Translations under genes and position numbers: made by a program
Part shown: positions 35,046-47,528 of the stretch, piece after piece
How positions within the stretch are numbered: the first letter of the stretch is position 1
Layout: every line of letters starts with the position of its first letter
Assembly (NCBI RefSeq): GCF_017654505.1
Contig: NC_054565.1
Span: forward strand, 4,183,233-4,247,232
DNA: 64,000 bases
Direction of reading: 5' to 3'
From: Polyodon spathula
Taxonomy: Eukaryota > Chordata > Actinopteri > Acipenseriformes > Polyodontidae
Notes under the pieces: generated by a model
Databases searched by the model: none
Told to the model about the DNA's origin: nothing
Seen by the model: the letters and a program-made list of their open reading frames with translations, nothing else

Positions 35046-35844
35046 TAGATTGTCAGCTTACCTATTGAAGAACTGCTTCATTGACACTTCAGTACAGAAA
35101 GCCTGTATATTATCAGATAAAACTCTAACAAACAATGTCACTTGTCCAGGTTGAGTTTTGTGTTCTGTATACCCCTCTAAAGAAGCACACATGATTTATT
35201 ATTGAGGATTTAATTATCTGATGGGCCCACAGTCCTTCTCTTTGGAAACAATGTCAAGCTGTTTATCTATGTCCAGTTGTTTGTTGAATGCATGTTAAAT
35301 ACAAATATTATCTAATAAATCATTACCTAAAATTGTAACAGCTGAGCATTGGTAATTTCCAGAAGGGCAACAGGCTGCCACAGCCCTAAAGAATTTGATT
35401 CAGCCCATCAGCTTCATCTCCCCTGATTCTAATCAATCAATTAACTAATGTACACATAGGTAACCACTACATACCCAGCCATCTCCTTGTAATGGTTTTT
35501 GCATCATTTTCGTGTTTGAAGCATTTTGAAGTATTTACAATATATCTGACTGCTTCCTGTTCTGAAGAAAACATCAGTCTTCACAAGAGCAGAACAAGGT
35601 TTTCAGAATAGAGTAAATCATGTTCTATTTATATATTTAATCTAATAAGTTTCCTTAAGAAAACTGTAGGTATTTTTTTCACTGTATTCATTGTAATTGT
35701 TGGATCATATGAAGGGGAACTTATTTAAAACTGCAGTGTCCTATGCATGTTTGGTTCAATCATAGCAGTACTATGAAAATATTAAATGTATTCAGATTTG
35801 CTCTAAGTAATATGTTAATGAGTAGGAGAGTAAATTACTCATAA
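35046..35844. other. Noncoding DNA, nothing identified
   Basis: No continuation of the LINE reverse transcriptase is visible. The sequence is ordinary AT-rich DNA. Confidence 0.4.
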
Positions 35845-36180
35845 AATCATTGTGAATTAAGGTTGGGATAGTAAACAATAACTTGGTAATATCGTATCGA
35901 ACAGAAGCCACAATAAAATAATCATGTTACAAAAATAATTACTTAGTTATTGTAAAGTGTGATATTTGGGTTTATAACAACAGTATTCATCTTTGTTTTT
36001 GTTTAGCTTGTAATGCGTTTAGAATTACTTGTTTTCTTCGCAAACATTTGACGCTATCTCCGGCCATTCGACGCATGCGTTTTGAAGTGACATTACTCAG
36101 AAGAAAAATGGTGGCAGCTACTAATGACCAGTAGAAGGATCCAGTGACATCTGCTGTAAACCCCGATGGCCACAATTAGT
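35845..36180 (+). mobile_element. Possible hAT remnant
   Basis: It begins with an AAGGTTGGGATAGTA-like end and a TAATATCGTATCG segment. A CpG-rich stretch follows with GACGCATGCGTT (about 36070) and a short frame MVAATNDQ before a stop. TAGGGTTGGGA termini with CGTATCG motifs, and CGCATGCG just upstream of a start codon, fit hAT elements. No transposase domain is readable. Confidence 0.25.
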
Positions 36181-37462
36181 TAAGTGAAATTTGAAATCCT
36201 TTTTAATGCAATGCACATTTTTTATATGAAATATTAGCTAAGCCTCCGCCCCCACAATTTCCATAAAATGACACCCACTGACCCTTAAGGACAGGGTTAA
36301 AGGATTTTTTCAGGGTTAAAAGAGCTCACCCTTCCATTTCCATTGGAAATGTAGCCGATGTTTTTAAATCTGGTTCTGGCTGCAAGTTCAGTCGCTGTTT
36401 TCACATTTTAAACACCCTCCTTAAAAGAGATTTTTCTTTTTCTTTGAGGACCATTATGTTTGCACGTGAGTTTGGCTCCCACACAGCTGTCACATATGTT
36501 TCTGTTTCTTGTAAGAGTCAACTACCTCATTAATTGAGTTAATAATTATGAAACAAACATTATGGCTGGATGCTCCTGAGTGAATGGACATTGCCAACAC
36601 TTTCTAAAAATGTTGTTATTTGAGAAGTAACTTAGGACCTGACATGTGTAATGTCCATTCATTCAGATAAAGAACAGTGCCAAATGTATGTTTTGAATGG
36701 AGCCTGAAACTCAACCCCAAAGTATCCCTAAGGATTAATACAAAACATGGCAAATGCTATTTATGGTGTGCAATACAACATTTCTAAAACACAGTTGATT
36801 AACTATGAGTTATACAATGCCAGTTCAATCTGTTGAGGCCTCAAACACAGCTTTTTACCTGTTCGTAGTTCATTGAACATGGTGTATACACATATGTGCT
36901 TCAACAAGCATGCCAGAACAGGTGACCAGATTTTATTTTCAATTTTACAATATTAACAGGGATCGTAATACAATTGCAGCTGGTCCCCTGTAGATTACCA
37001 GCAATGGTAATACCTAGAGTGGGGTTGTGGAGACCACATGGCAATACCAACAGTGGTATAACACACGGGCAGTAGTACACAAACAAGGTGTAAATACAAA
37101 ACTCAGTGGTAAAAACACATCTAAACACATCTAACAAAACGAAAGCTGGCCAAAACTGTGTCCGAGCGCTGCTTCCACTACAAGGGCGGTCCCGTTCCAG
37201 GATCCTTCTGCCTAAAACACAGCAGTATACTTTTGTGGAATTAAATGAATTCCTATTCTTGAAAGCTGTGGTTATTGCAGGCTCCACACGGGGATAACAG
37301 GTAGCTCACCCTGGTTAAAACACTCAGTCACGAGGGTTCACAGCTGAGCCATAGACCTACACCTCTGGCTTGTTGAAAACAAAGGATTTGGCTTGCCAGA
37401 TCGTTACCTTTTTGCCTGATAAAAAGAAGATGATACAGTTTGCAAACGAATGTATGAAATAA
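36181..37462. other. Noncoding DNA; 36905-37320 possibly LTR-derived
   Basis: Positions 36470-36720 are non-repetitive. Positions 36905-37320 are GC-richer with CpG and a 128-codon minus-strand frame of no known family. It could be an LTR in minus orientation, but no TG...CA boundaries were established. Confidence 0.3.
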
Positions 37463-38005
37463 TGTTAATTGGGGGATTTTAGACTTTATATTTCTCTCTC
37501 TCTCTCTCTCCATATATATATATGTCTCTGTCGCTGTTTTTTTGCATGGAGTTGTGCAGCTGGGATGCAGCACATGAGATACGTTGCTAGGCAAACAATT
37601 GAGCAGTTAGGCTTGCCCGGCGCTGAGCTCATGAAGGCATTGCCCAGCCGAGGCCGTTTGAAAAAGCCATTTGAAGAGGCTGGAGTCACTGTGAAGATGT
37701 TGGGAGCCCCAGAGTAGGTCAGTTTATGGGATTTTGATCCCAAACAGTATCGAGAGGGTTTGCGTAGTGTACTAGGTTCCTGGAGCGGATCGTTCCTTTT
37801 AGTAGGACTAGCGCTCGCATTGTGTGGCAAACTGTTATTTATAGCTTTGTTTTCTTTATTAAATCTGACACTAGGGCTACCACTGCTGATGGAAGCAGCT
37901 GTATTAATAAATTTGCATGCCTATGCATCGTGTCAACACCCAGTGCTCTGTGTCTTCCTCATTATTATTCAGTGACTCGCACACATAACAAATCCCCCTG
38001 CTACA
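37463..38005 (+). mobile_element. GC-richer block with LTR-like 3' end
   Basis: A (TC)n run (37493-37510) and a short (TA)n precede a CpG-rich part (37550-37830). Two AATAAA-like signals (about 37857 and 37905) follow, and the block ends in CCCCCTGCTACA at 37994-38005. An end in CA preceded by polyadenylation-like signals is typical of LTRs. The frame reading GMQHMRYVARQTIEQLGLPG (from 37565) is not recognised. No matching second LTR or TG start was found. Confidence 0.3.
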
Positions 38006-39642
38006 GCCATTATACACTTACCAAGTTCTAACCATAATAACACATTGTAAGCATATACCCCTCACACGTTAGTCAAGTTACTGTACTGCTTTTCAAATAA
38101 ACATGTATGTGTTATATGACATGCATAAGGATATGACCAAGGCCTACTGATATTTAAACTTCTTGAGCAGTTTATTATTTTTCACAGTAACTTTTTTTCA
38201 CTTGATCTGAGCTCCTCAAAAAGCAGCGTGCTCCCTATTGCCAGTATTGTGTTTATTTTTACCTTCACTTTGATGTTGTAAAAGCCTTCTTTTTTTCAGC
38301 CCACTCCTGTCAGTTTCTGACAGATCCTGTCGCCTTCACTGTTGTATTTGGTTTGGTGCTTTTTTTGTTTAATGCGGTCTCTCAATCAGTCCTCCGAGAG
38401 GCTTTCTAATCCCACAAGAGGAGCAGACATTCCCAGAGCATATGCATGTATTGATTTCTAAATGAATGTTGCTAAAGAAGCCCAGGTCGTTAAATCTCGA
38501 TATTATTATCCTTAAATTCAGTGCAAATGCACGTTAGTTTTCCAAACAACTACAGCTTCAATGTATTAATTTAAAAGCAGAGACAGAGATATACTGTAAC
38601 TCAACCTAAAAAAGCAGCTAATTTTTTATTACCTGCACAAAAAAAAATCACAGCTATTTTACATTGATACGTATACCTAAATCAATCTTTTCAAATTCAG
38701 TATGGTTGGGTACCATGAAAATAAAGTGACGTCAACAACAATGCACGGTATAAACACGTTATGCACGTTTATTTACACTTAATTCTTATTTACAGAAAGG
38801 TGAACAGGTTTTTCTCAGTCCTGTTTTTGCTGAGGAAATGCAACACATTTATAAAAGATATTTACACAGTCCATTTTTAAAGGGTCTTTCCCAGGTTGCT
38901 CACAACCCTGCTGCCCTTCCATGGTTTCCCTGTTCACAGCACAGAGGAGTCCCCTTCATAGTGGTTTGTAACCAAATAACAGAGTTTTCTGTAGACAGCA
39001 CGGGATTTTACTCCACGCCCAGCCCCTGTAGTCAACCAAACACCATTGCCGCCGTTCAGGTGTTTACAAAATGACTGTCTAGAGTTACAGAGCCTGACAC
39101 ACTCACGCTGTCTTCCATTACCAAGATATTGGCCGTCATAGTTACCGCTCTCCAGTGTCACCCTTTCATACCCATTCTACTTAATAATTGGAGAGGTGTC
39201 ATTTCTAAACAAGTAAAAAGCATTTTATGGCAGCCTGAATGCATTAGCTTTGCTGTTTTCTATAGTGCTGTCACAGGGGAGTGCTTCAGTTTGAAAGCAC
39301 ATGTGAAGTTTTCTTGTTACTGGAAGATGTGCCACGGTACATTGATTTAGGGGTCACGACTGTTTGTAACAATTAAGAAAGACATCCATTCCCAGATTGA
39401 TAGCTACCCCATGTGAGGGTTTAGAGACTTGTATAATAGCTAAAGCAGTTGGAAAGATGAAAGATGTTTCCCATTAGGTTTAACAGTGGCTTAGCTCCTC
39501 CATTATCATAAGAGAAATGGACTTTTTTTCATGCATTACACTTACTGTACATATCAGAACACCTGGCGAATGCATCCTAAGGTATGTGAGTATATCCCCA
39601 GAGCGACAGGAAAACCTCTTAACAAACTGCAATGAAACTTGA
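38006..39642. other. Noncoding DNA; 38735-39170 possibly LTR-derived
   Basis: Positions 38735-39170 are GC-richer, and the reverse complement carries AAATAAACGTGCATAACGTG, a polyadenylation-signal-like start seen in LTR ends. The boundaries are unknown. The remainder is unremarkable. Confidence 0.3.
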
Positions 39643-39875
39643 CAGTAACACTTTACATTGAGTGTCTCTAATTACTGTGCGTTTACATAGTAGTTAGTTA
39701 GTAAATACATGTGTACTTACACATAATGACAATGTTATTATGCATAGTTACATTAATGTGTAAATTTCTTGCATGATATAACCCTAATCTAAATCCTTCC
39801 CCTATCCCTAACCCTAACTCTAAACCTAACCCTTTAGTGATACAAAACAAATGCTGACCCATCCATTTTAAAGTA
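39643..39875. mobile_element. Non-autonomous transposon-like repeat with CCCTAA tract
   Basis: The left edge AGTAACACTTTACATTGAGT resembles a terminus common in fish repeats. Short near-repeats follow (ACATAGTAGTTAGTTAGTAA, CATAGTTACATTAATGTG), then a degenerate CCCTAACCCTAACTC tract at 39781-39833. The right edge CATTTTAAAGT (about 39864-39874) may be a decayed inverse of the left edge. The same TAACACTTTA end occurs in the fold-back at 43236-43560. Confidence 0.5.
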
Positions 39876-42800
39876 AAAAATTTGTCAGTTTACTGCATGT
39901 TTGTATGTACCTTTTACTGCTGCTGTTGCCTGTATGGTTTACTGCTGTATAGACTTTATGTTTGCTCTCTGATCAGGTTTCAAAGTGATTAGTTGAAAAG
40001 CACGCTATAATGTCTCATTTATTTGATTATTTTAATATGAATATTGTCACGTTTTTTAACTATCATTGCTAGACATTCCTGGTTAACACAGGTGGTGGCA
40101 GCAAATTAGAACACAGTTAATCCAGTGAGTGATCCCCAGCTCTTTTTGGCAGGTTTATTTTCAACAGGAATGATCAAAAACCAAGCTAAATATTAAAGAA
40201 TATTTTTAAAGCTCACCTTCTGCTAAACCATGACAAAAGGAACCAACATACAGTGTAACTTGAATTTATGTTTTGGAGTTTCAATTTTTTTATCTGTATA
40301 GCCGTTATTAAAACAGTGGCTCAGCTGACAAAAACAGTGAAAAATATTTTTTTTTGTGTACAGAAGGGAGAACAATGTATGCATTAAAGTGTAGAAGTTT
40401 CTGTAGTTGAGTCTTATTCATGAAATATGAATAATATTATATATATTTTTTTTTAATGTATGGCTTAACTTTGATCAAAGCTTGACAGATAAGTGTCATG
40501 TCTGCAAAAAAGTTTCTCATGATATTTGGTTGACTCAATGCACACATCTCTAACAGCCTGACAGTTCTGTCACTAGCTGATGACTGCTTAGAATTGTGTG
40601 ACTTTGTCAAGTTTAATTCCCTCCAAACCTGCCCTCTGCAACCCCCATTTTGGTTTTAGGATGGAGACACTTACCCCATAAAATACTAGTGCACTTTCAG
40701 AGCTCCAGTGTAGGCTATTCTTAGGATCTGGTTTTATGAGACTGAACGTTTCAGACTCATCCCTCAGTCTCTCATCAGTGGGCTGTCAAACGCTTTACGA
40801 ACAGCCTAATTGATGTACTCCTGTTGGGTCACAATCACTGAAAATCAAATGATGGAATTGCTTGGATTAGTTTTAGTAATAAACTAAGGTATTTTATGAA
40901 TTTAAAAGTGTGCAAGCATTTAACACTATAATATCCTGCTTCTCTGTTATGCACTAAAATACAAATGTGGCATTGATGCTTAAACTCCAACTTTATTTAC
41001 AGTTTTTTTCTTTTTTTTTTTTATCCGTGCTGGTCCCGTATCCTACCTGTTATCTATCCTCTCATCCCCATTCTGAACCTCCCATTTCCTGTATGCCATC
41101 TATTACTGTATGATGCATTCTACTTCTTAAAGAGCTGGGCAAACATCACAAACCTTAACTCCACTACCATTCTCACTCTTTCCTATTAATAGTGTCGTTT
41201 TTTATTGGTCCTGTGCTTTGGAAGGGTTAATGGATGTCTGCAGATTCAATGTCAATGCGTAACCCCTGGCCATATTTCCTTACAAATCCTTTTCATGTAT
41301 CAGTTTTACTTCAAGATTACTTTTCTATCAGAGATAGATTACATTATGTCCTCGGCATGTTTTGTTTGTGTTCTAGTTACTGTTAGTCTGGTAGTTTTTT
41401 GTAAATGGGAAATTGTTTGCTCAGTATATTGATACATTTAAAGGTTTTGACCAAAAAGGAAGACAAATGAAGTCAGTGGCAGTGCCACTATGTTGGATCT
41501 GAGAATTCAGAGCTAATGGACTGACTAGGGGCCTTTTATGAAATGCATCCATATTAGTCCTCTCAATTTTGATATCTCCCATGGGTAACTGAGAGCAATT
41601 AGATTGAGACTGGGAGTCATGTCAAGAGGAGCAAGGTGCAAATTACCGACCGAAATGAGCCGTAGCTTTTATTTTTTCAAAAAGGTTTTTGTTAATCTGT
41701 CAAACTTTTGCATACCCAAGTGTAGCTATAAGGCACATTGTTTTCTCGGCTCTGCAGCCGTTCTGCTGTTTGCATTAAAAATGACTGTATATGCAGTGAA
41801 ATTGACCTACAGCCTACTTTCCTCCTTTTTGTGTCAAACCACGTGGCACCCACTTTCATATCATTTTTCTAAAACCTGATTCTGTGGAGCAAGCCTGGGT
41901 GGTAATTAGATTATGTTTCTTTTCCAGACAAACAGTAGAACACACAAAAAAGCTGACAAAGCTTTGGGAATCCACAGAATCTACTGAGTATCGTATTATG
42001 AAAAATATGTAATATTATACTTTAAATTGCTCAGCTAAGCTTTTGTTTGAAGGGGCTCTTCAAATGAATTTCAGTTTTGCATCATTAAAGTAATTATTTT
42101 GCAAATTACATTGGACCAATCTTTAAATGCTAACTTAAACATTAATTAAGTGAACAGAAGATTAATGTCAGACTTCAGATTAGAGGAATAAACCAACTTT
42201 ATCTTTAAACAGTGAAGAAACAAATTGAAACACAACTTCAACTTTTACTACCAGTTTTATATCACACTGATTTAATCTACATGATTGCAACAAAACAACA
42301 CTTAAATCAACTTGATGTGTTGTTCAATACAATTTGTAGATTTGCTGCAGATTCTGACAGTACTGTTCACCACTGCAGGTTTGTATGAAATAGTGTTATG
42401 TTTTCTATTGCATTAAATAATTGATCTGTCTTCTCTTACTTAGAAGTGTGATGGAAATGAAGATCTGTATTACCTTAGGTCACAATATCAGATAGTCTCT
42501 TAACACCATTTAACTTACATTGCAATGGAATGAATATAAATAAAGGAGAATATTATGAAGATCTATATTCCCTTGTATCACTTTTATTTTGCAGAAGCAG
42601 GGAAGTTTATGCTACATGATATATACAAAGTTAGACACACTGCATTGCATGACTTTAGAGACAGTCTTAACAAAGAAAAACATGCAATGCAATATGTGAT
42701 ATTATGAATAGTTATAAGTAGAGGAAAATCCAGGTTCGTCCAAGCAGAAGGGGTATGCAGTATACTCCAGAAAATTGCAGCACAGGCAAACGAAGGCACA

Positions 42801-43235
42801 AGTTTTAGCAGACTGATTATCTATATATACATGTGATTTAAAGACATTAGACCCGATTCACATATCAGTGTTAAAACTGGTGTTAAGACTGAAAGGGTGT
42901 TATTATCACTCCTCCAAACTTTACTCCTTGCTTCCACTGTATTTCATAGAGTTCAGCTGATTGAAACACAACTTCAGGTCTTAGTTAAAGACTAGATGAT
43001 ACTGCCCATCAATGCTTGTGAGGTTTCTGGTAGTTGATTGAGCTTCATCAAGTTGGTCCTTAAAGGTTCATAATGATTCAGCAGCAGCAATACACTCTCC
43101 ACCCGGTTCCCTATCTTATCCTATGGCTGTCCCCACCCAATTTCCAGCTGTGTTTTCTGGTCCTGGTGTTTATGCGCTGCGAGGGTCAGGGGATAAAGAT
43201 AGGGAAGGTTGGGTACCGGAACCACAACATTTTTT
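39876..43235. other. Low-repeat noncoding DNA
   Basis: More than 3 kb with only short T runs. The stretch 41500-41940 is simple-sequence-free with mixed composition and is a candidate conserved noncoding element. A 91-codon frame there lacks splice support and family similarity. Nothing else recognised. Confidence 0.35.
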
Positions 43236-43560
43236 GGTAACATTAAGGTGCTCTTATTAATGTCTTTTAAATCTGTAATAGATACTTAATAACTATGTTA
43301 TGTAGAGTTACTAAAGCACTATGTATGGTTTATAACCATGCAATAGCCATAGACAGGATTACATTTAACCATCCAAAGTAGAATAGGTGGCTAAAAACTT
43401 CCCCCTTTATAAAACTGTAATTCTGTCTATGGATATTGCATGGTTATAAACCATATGTAATGCTTATTAAGACTCTATAACATAGTTATTAAGCATATAT
43501 TATATATTTATAAAACATTTATAAAACATTAATAAGCAACACCTTACTATAAAGTGTTAC
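43236..43560. mobile_element. Fold-back MITE, 325 bp
   Basis: Left arm 43236-43363 and right arm 43416-43560 are inverted copies around a spacer of about 52 bp. The left contains CTTAATAACTATGTTAT (about 43289), GGTTTATAACCATGCAATAG and CCATAGACAGGATTACA. The right in reverse complement gives CTTAATAACTATGTTAT, GGTTTATAACCATGCAATAT and CCATAGACAGAATTACA. The outer ends are GGTAACATTAAGGTG and, in reverse complement, GTAACACTTTATAGTAAGGTG. No coding capacity. The superfamily is not assigned. Confidence 0.85.
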
Positions 43561-43597
43561 AGATTTTTTTTTAAAGTGGCCTCTTATCTACAAAGTG

Positions 43598-43603
<6 letters not shown>

Positions 43604-43676
<73 letters not shown>
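43604..43676. repeat. (AT)n microsatellite
   Basis: About 36 uninterrupted AT units, 43 bases from the fold-back element. Confidence 0.98.
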
Positions 43677-43679
<3 letters not shown>

Positions 43680-45961
43680 GACTAAAATATTGTGTGAAAG
43701 AACTGCTTAGCAAATCTGACCCATGTTTGATTGTATCATATAGAAATAATTCCAGTATTCTCTATGTATTCATTTTATTTTTAAAGCAAAACATTCACGA
43801 TTTTTCCAGATAGATCTTAACAAGGCTACTTGCTGAATGATGCTTTAATTTATTGTATCTGATTATTGGATTGTTCCCTGGCAATCACAGAGCTGCTCCA
43901 TTCTTATCTCAGTCTGTGTAGGTGTATTTAATTGCGCCTCCAAGTCCCCTGTCACCTTTCATATATTACCAAGCACACATGAAATAAAAAAGAAAAAAAA
44001 CAAAGAAATGCACTTGTCCTGAGTCAGTGTAATCCTAAACTGCTATTGTCATTCCTTTAGGGTCCTGGAAAATGGATTCTGTAATCAAATAATACAGCAC
44101 ATACTATCGGCTCTTCTCTCTCATTCATTATGGATCTGTCATAGGGTCACGGAAAGCCAGGTCAAATTAGGTTTGCTTTGGAATAAAGCAATTGTATTTC
44201 CTTCCTTCAATTGGTCCATTGCCACATATTTGCATCTCTTACTTTAACGCTGTCAACCTGATACAATAACTTGAATATTACCATACGTAAGAAAACACGT
44301 TGCAGCTACGCGGATCTCATGTATGTATCCATGTGCCCAATTCAGAAACCTTAAGTAGTCAAGAGGCTGCAGCTCATAGCAAACCAATCCCCTCCCTGGA
44401 GTCTCTCATTTGCATGCTGTTTTATCTTCATATACGACTTCAACAAAGTTCCTCACTCCACTTTTGCAGTGTTGATCAAACGTCGGCTGTAAGCTGGTGT
44501 TTCGTTGTTAGTTAAAGCCGTTGTGCACATTTTATTTCATCATTCTTAAAGTAGCGTCCTATAACCCACAGGAACAATAAATACATTAAACACACTTTTT
44601 CCATTTCAGCTGGTGAGCAGTACACCATTTTTAAGCTGATGTGATAGTGTTTAATAACATTCCCCTCATGTTTTTGGTTATGCAAAAACTGTAGGGTACC
44701 AACCCTTACAAAAAAAAAAAAACGCCTGTCGGAACGGCTATAAGATATTCTTAGGATTGTGTAGTATTTTGGTGTATGTCTTCTATAGTAAAGCCACGAA
44801 GTCAAGATTAATTTTAATGGAAAATTATACAAGAAACTTGCACATATTTCCTCCATAATTTTCTATTACGATTAGGATTCAAAGCTTTACTGTAGGAGTC
44901 ATACACCCGATATAACACTACTCTGTAGGAATCTTTTATAAGATTTGACCCATTTTAACAAAATTGCCACAGCATACAACTACAAGCATTACACAACCAT
45001 TTCATGTACTCGATTTATATATCTCCCAATGTCTTTATCAGCTGCCCAATCAGAGATTACACATCGCTGTGAGACATGCAGGTTCAGCAAGTGCAGAATC
45101 CACTTCCACTCTGTCTGTACCATACAGGAGGAAATAAGAACAATGGCACGCTCAGTATCTGGTACACCAGGAAAGAGGAGACACAGGGAGTACAACACAA
45201 TCAGATGACAGTGTGCCCATAGTGGAAGATACAACATAATCATTTCAAGATGACAAGGTGGTGATTTGGACAGGAATAATCAATTTCAACATTCTGATCA
45301 TGATGAAAGGTGGCATAAACCTCCTGCCTGATGAGTAGAACCAGCACTAAGGGCTCAGCTAAGACCACAAGACCCTGACCATGAGAGGGCTGCACCTTGC
45401 AGACAAGGCAGAGTCTCATTAAGAGATGTCTATGAGTTAGATGCTGCTACTCTCCAGCTGCAGAGGAAGCACAGTGAGACACTCAACAAGCAAGGAAATT
45501 TGAGGAACCAAAATCATCAACATTGCAAAATGACTTTGCAAATCAGTCCCCTGTTTTTGTAACTGATCTCTCAAGAAATGAATGCATCGCTGCATTCTGC
45601 CTCTGTTGATGGGAACTTTATATACTGCTCTGCATTTAGTATCATAGCATCCGGGAACTGATTTAAACATCTAGATACAGATGACTGTGAAATGCCTGCA
45701 ACTCAGCCTGATAATCGCTGGAAAGTTCCAGATGCCAAGATGCTGAGATGAGCATGAGATGTTTTGTTTCCTTCTGCACAGCCAAAGAAAGAAAACTGTA
45801 TTGTTGTCTTTAAAAAAAAAAAACAAGATTAATGGGTTAATCAACCATATTTAAGAAAACAAAAAGTTAGAATACAAAGGCATTTTTACAAATAGCAATA
45901 AAAAAAAAAAAAGGTTTCCGGTTTATATTGCAAAACAAATATCCTAAACAAGTAACAGCTT
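43677..45961. other. Low-repeat noncoding DNA
   Basis: Positions 43840-44260 are non-repetitive with AATTA-type motifs and look like a candidate conserved noncoding element. Positions 45120-45670 have a more balanced composition and a faint transposase-like stretch (see rejected items). No splice-flanked exon was found. Confidence 0.35.
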
Positions 45962-46093
45962 CTACCCAAGAGTATTTAAAGAAAAACTGAAGGTTATTTT
46001 CAGGCTGCTTGGAGAGGTTCTTGACAAATCAGTGAAGACAGGAGATGTCCCTGATTGCTGGCAGATTGTTCATGTGATACTGAGTGACTGATA
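45962..46093 (+). pseudogene. CR1-like LINE reverse transcriptase fragment
   Basis: The plus-strand frame reads EVLDK then KSVKTGDVPDCWQIVHVILS and D before a stop. This matches the '...SLxTGxVPxDWRxAxVxPIxKKG' block of the CR1-clade reverse transcriptase fingers, the same region as the copy at 3071. The following RPVSLT block is not readable. Confidence 0.6.
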
Positions 46094-47374
46094 TTTAACA
46101 AGGAAGAGTCATCAGCTCCATTCAATCATAATGGGAAAACTATAAGAGTATTTAACAAAGCTAACTATGGCAATGTCCCATGTACTGCATCAATACATCT
46201 ACTCAAACTGTTACTTCCATTTAAGAGCAGTTGGCTGTTACCAAGAAGGTTCAGAGTGTTACAATTTAAATATGTCAGGCAACAAAGCATTCATACGGCC
46301 CTTTTCATGTAATCACACATAAAGACCCTCCAGAAAGTACTTTGTAAGATCACGTGAATTATCAAATCTAACCATCTAAGTCTATTAGCTTCTTTAGAAT
46401 ATCGTCTTTGGTCAAGATTTTTTTATTTTTTTATTTTTTTTTTATAAATATTTAAAAGTTTGTTTAAGGCTCGAGAAGTTGCCCTGCCAAAACATTAAAA
46501 AAAATATCTATGCAATATAGAATAGATACATAGATAGGCAACATAACATGGCACAATTATACATGCAGTGACTGAAGGGGTTATAAAGCAATGTCCACTG
46601 ATATCTCTGTAATACAACCATTAGAAAGCTCCAGGTTTCAAATGGCTTATTTCAGTTGTCTGACATGGCTTTATGCGGAGACAATAATGATTTCTGGCTT
46701 AACAAAGGAATATTATAACGTGGATGGTTGAAAACAGCCAGTCACAACCAAAACTCAAACAGTATAAAGCCCAAGGGGAAAATCCAGTGTCTCACACTAC
46801 GAGACCAAACAGCCATTTAAACATTGAGAGCTGACATGTAATTAATGAGGCGTGAAAATTTTTATTAACCACAATTTATTTCTTTGTCTACAGTACATTA
46901 AAACTAATTTGGGGTAAGGTGGTGATTACAAGCTGGTGTGTGCACGACGCTCTGACAGCTATAGTTGAAAGCCCATTATTGATAAAGCCACTCATAAGAA
47001 ACCTCTTTGACCCCTTCTGGTGCTGATAGCATCTTGAATCATTCAGCACCCTATCCTATGTGGTTCTCACTACAATATACTGCCTGCCGTCTATTATTAA
47101 CTCTCCTTCTATGCAGGTGATTATAAAGTCAATTGCACACTGCACTGATGCTGTGTAAAAAATCATTCACCGCTGCTCAAATAAACTTGGCCATTGGAAG
47201 CACCGAAGAAAGGGCAACAGCAGTCTTGAGGGTCATGTTGTCAATGCCTAACTATTTTATTAACCACTTAAGGGAAGGGTCCTATCCAAAACAATAGAAA
47301 GCTGCATTTCCACAGGCACACCCAAAAACAATGTTTGGCTTATTTCAAGTGTTTCTATAGCAGCAGCTCAAATG
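46094..47374. other. Noncoding DNA with T-rich run
   Basis: A TTTTTTA-type low-complexity tract lies at 46420-46443. Positions 46820-47080 are non-repetitive with TGTAATTAATGAGGCGTGAA-like motifs, a candidate conserved noncoding element. Confidence 0.35.
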
Positions 47375-47528
47375 GCATTTTATTCGCCTGGATATACTTC
47401 TGACATATGCATGTATGCTTCATTATGTTTTATAAGGCCAGATTGCTTATAGCATTTTATTCACCTGGATATACTTCTAACATACGCACATATGTTTCAT
47501 TATGTTTTATAAGGCCAGATTGCTTATC
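47375..47528. repeat. Tandem duplication, 77-bp unit x2
   Basis: The unit begins GCATTTTATTCGCCTGGATA and ends GGCCAGATTGCTTAT. Copies start at 47375 and 47452 and differ at about nine positions. Confidence 0.95.

Noticed and set aside
36901..37287. 128-codon minus-strand open frame
   Set aside because: No family similarity, overlaps a plus-strand frame, and the region looks LTR-derived.
45437..45670. Faint resemblance to a Harbinger-type transposase on the plus strand (VTDLSRNECIAA, then DGNFIYC in another frame)
   Set aside because: Only scattered residues fit, two frames are needed, and no upstream or downstream motif of the family was found.
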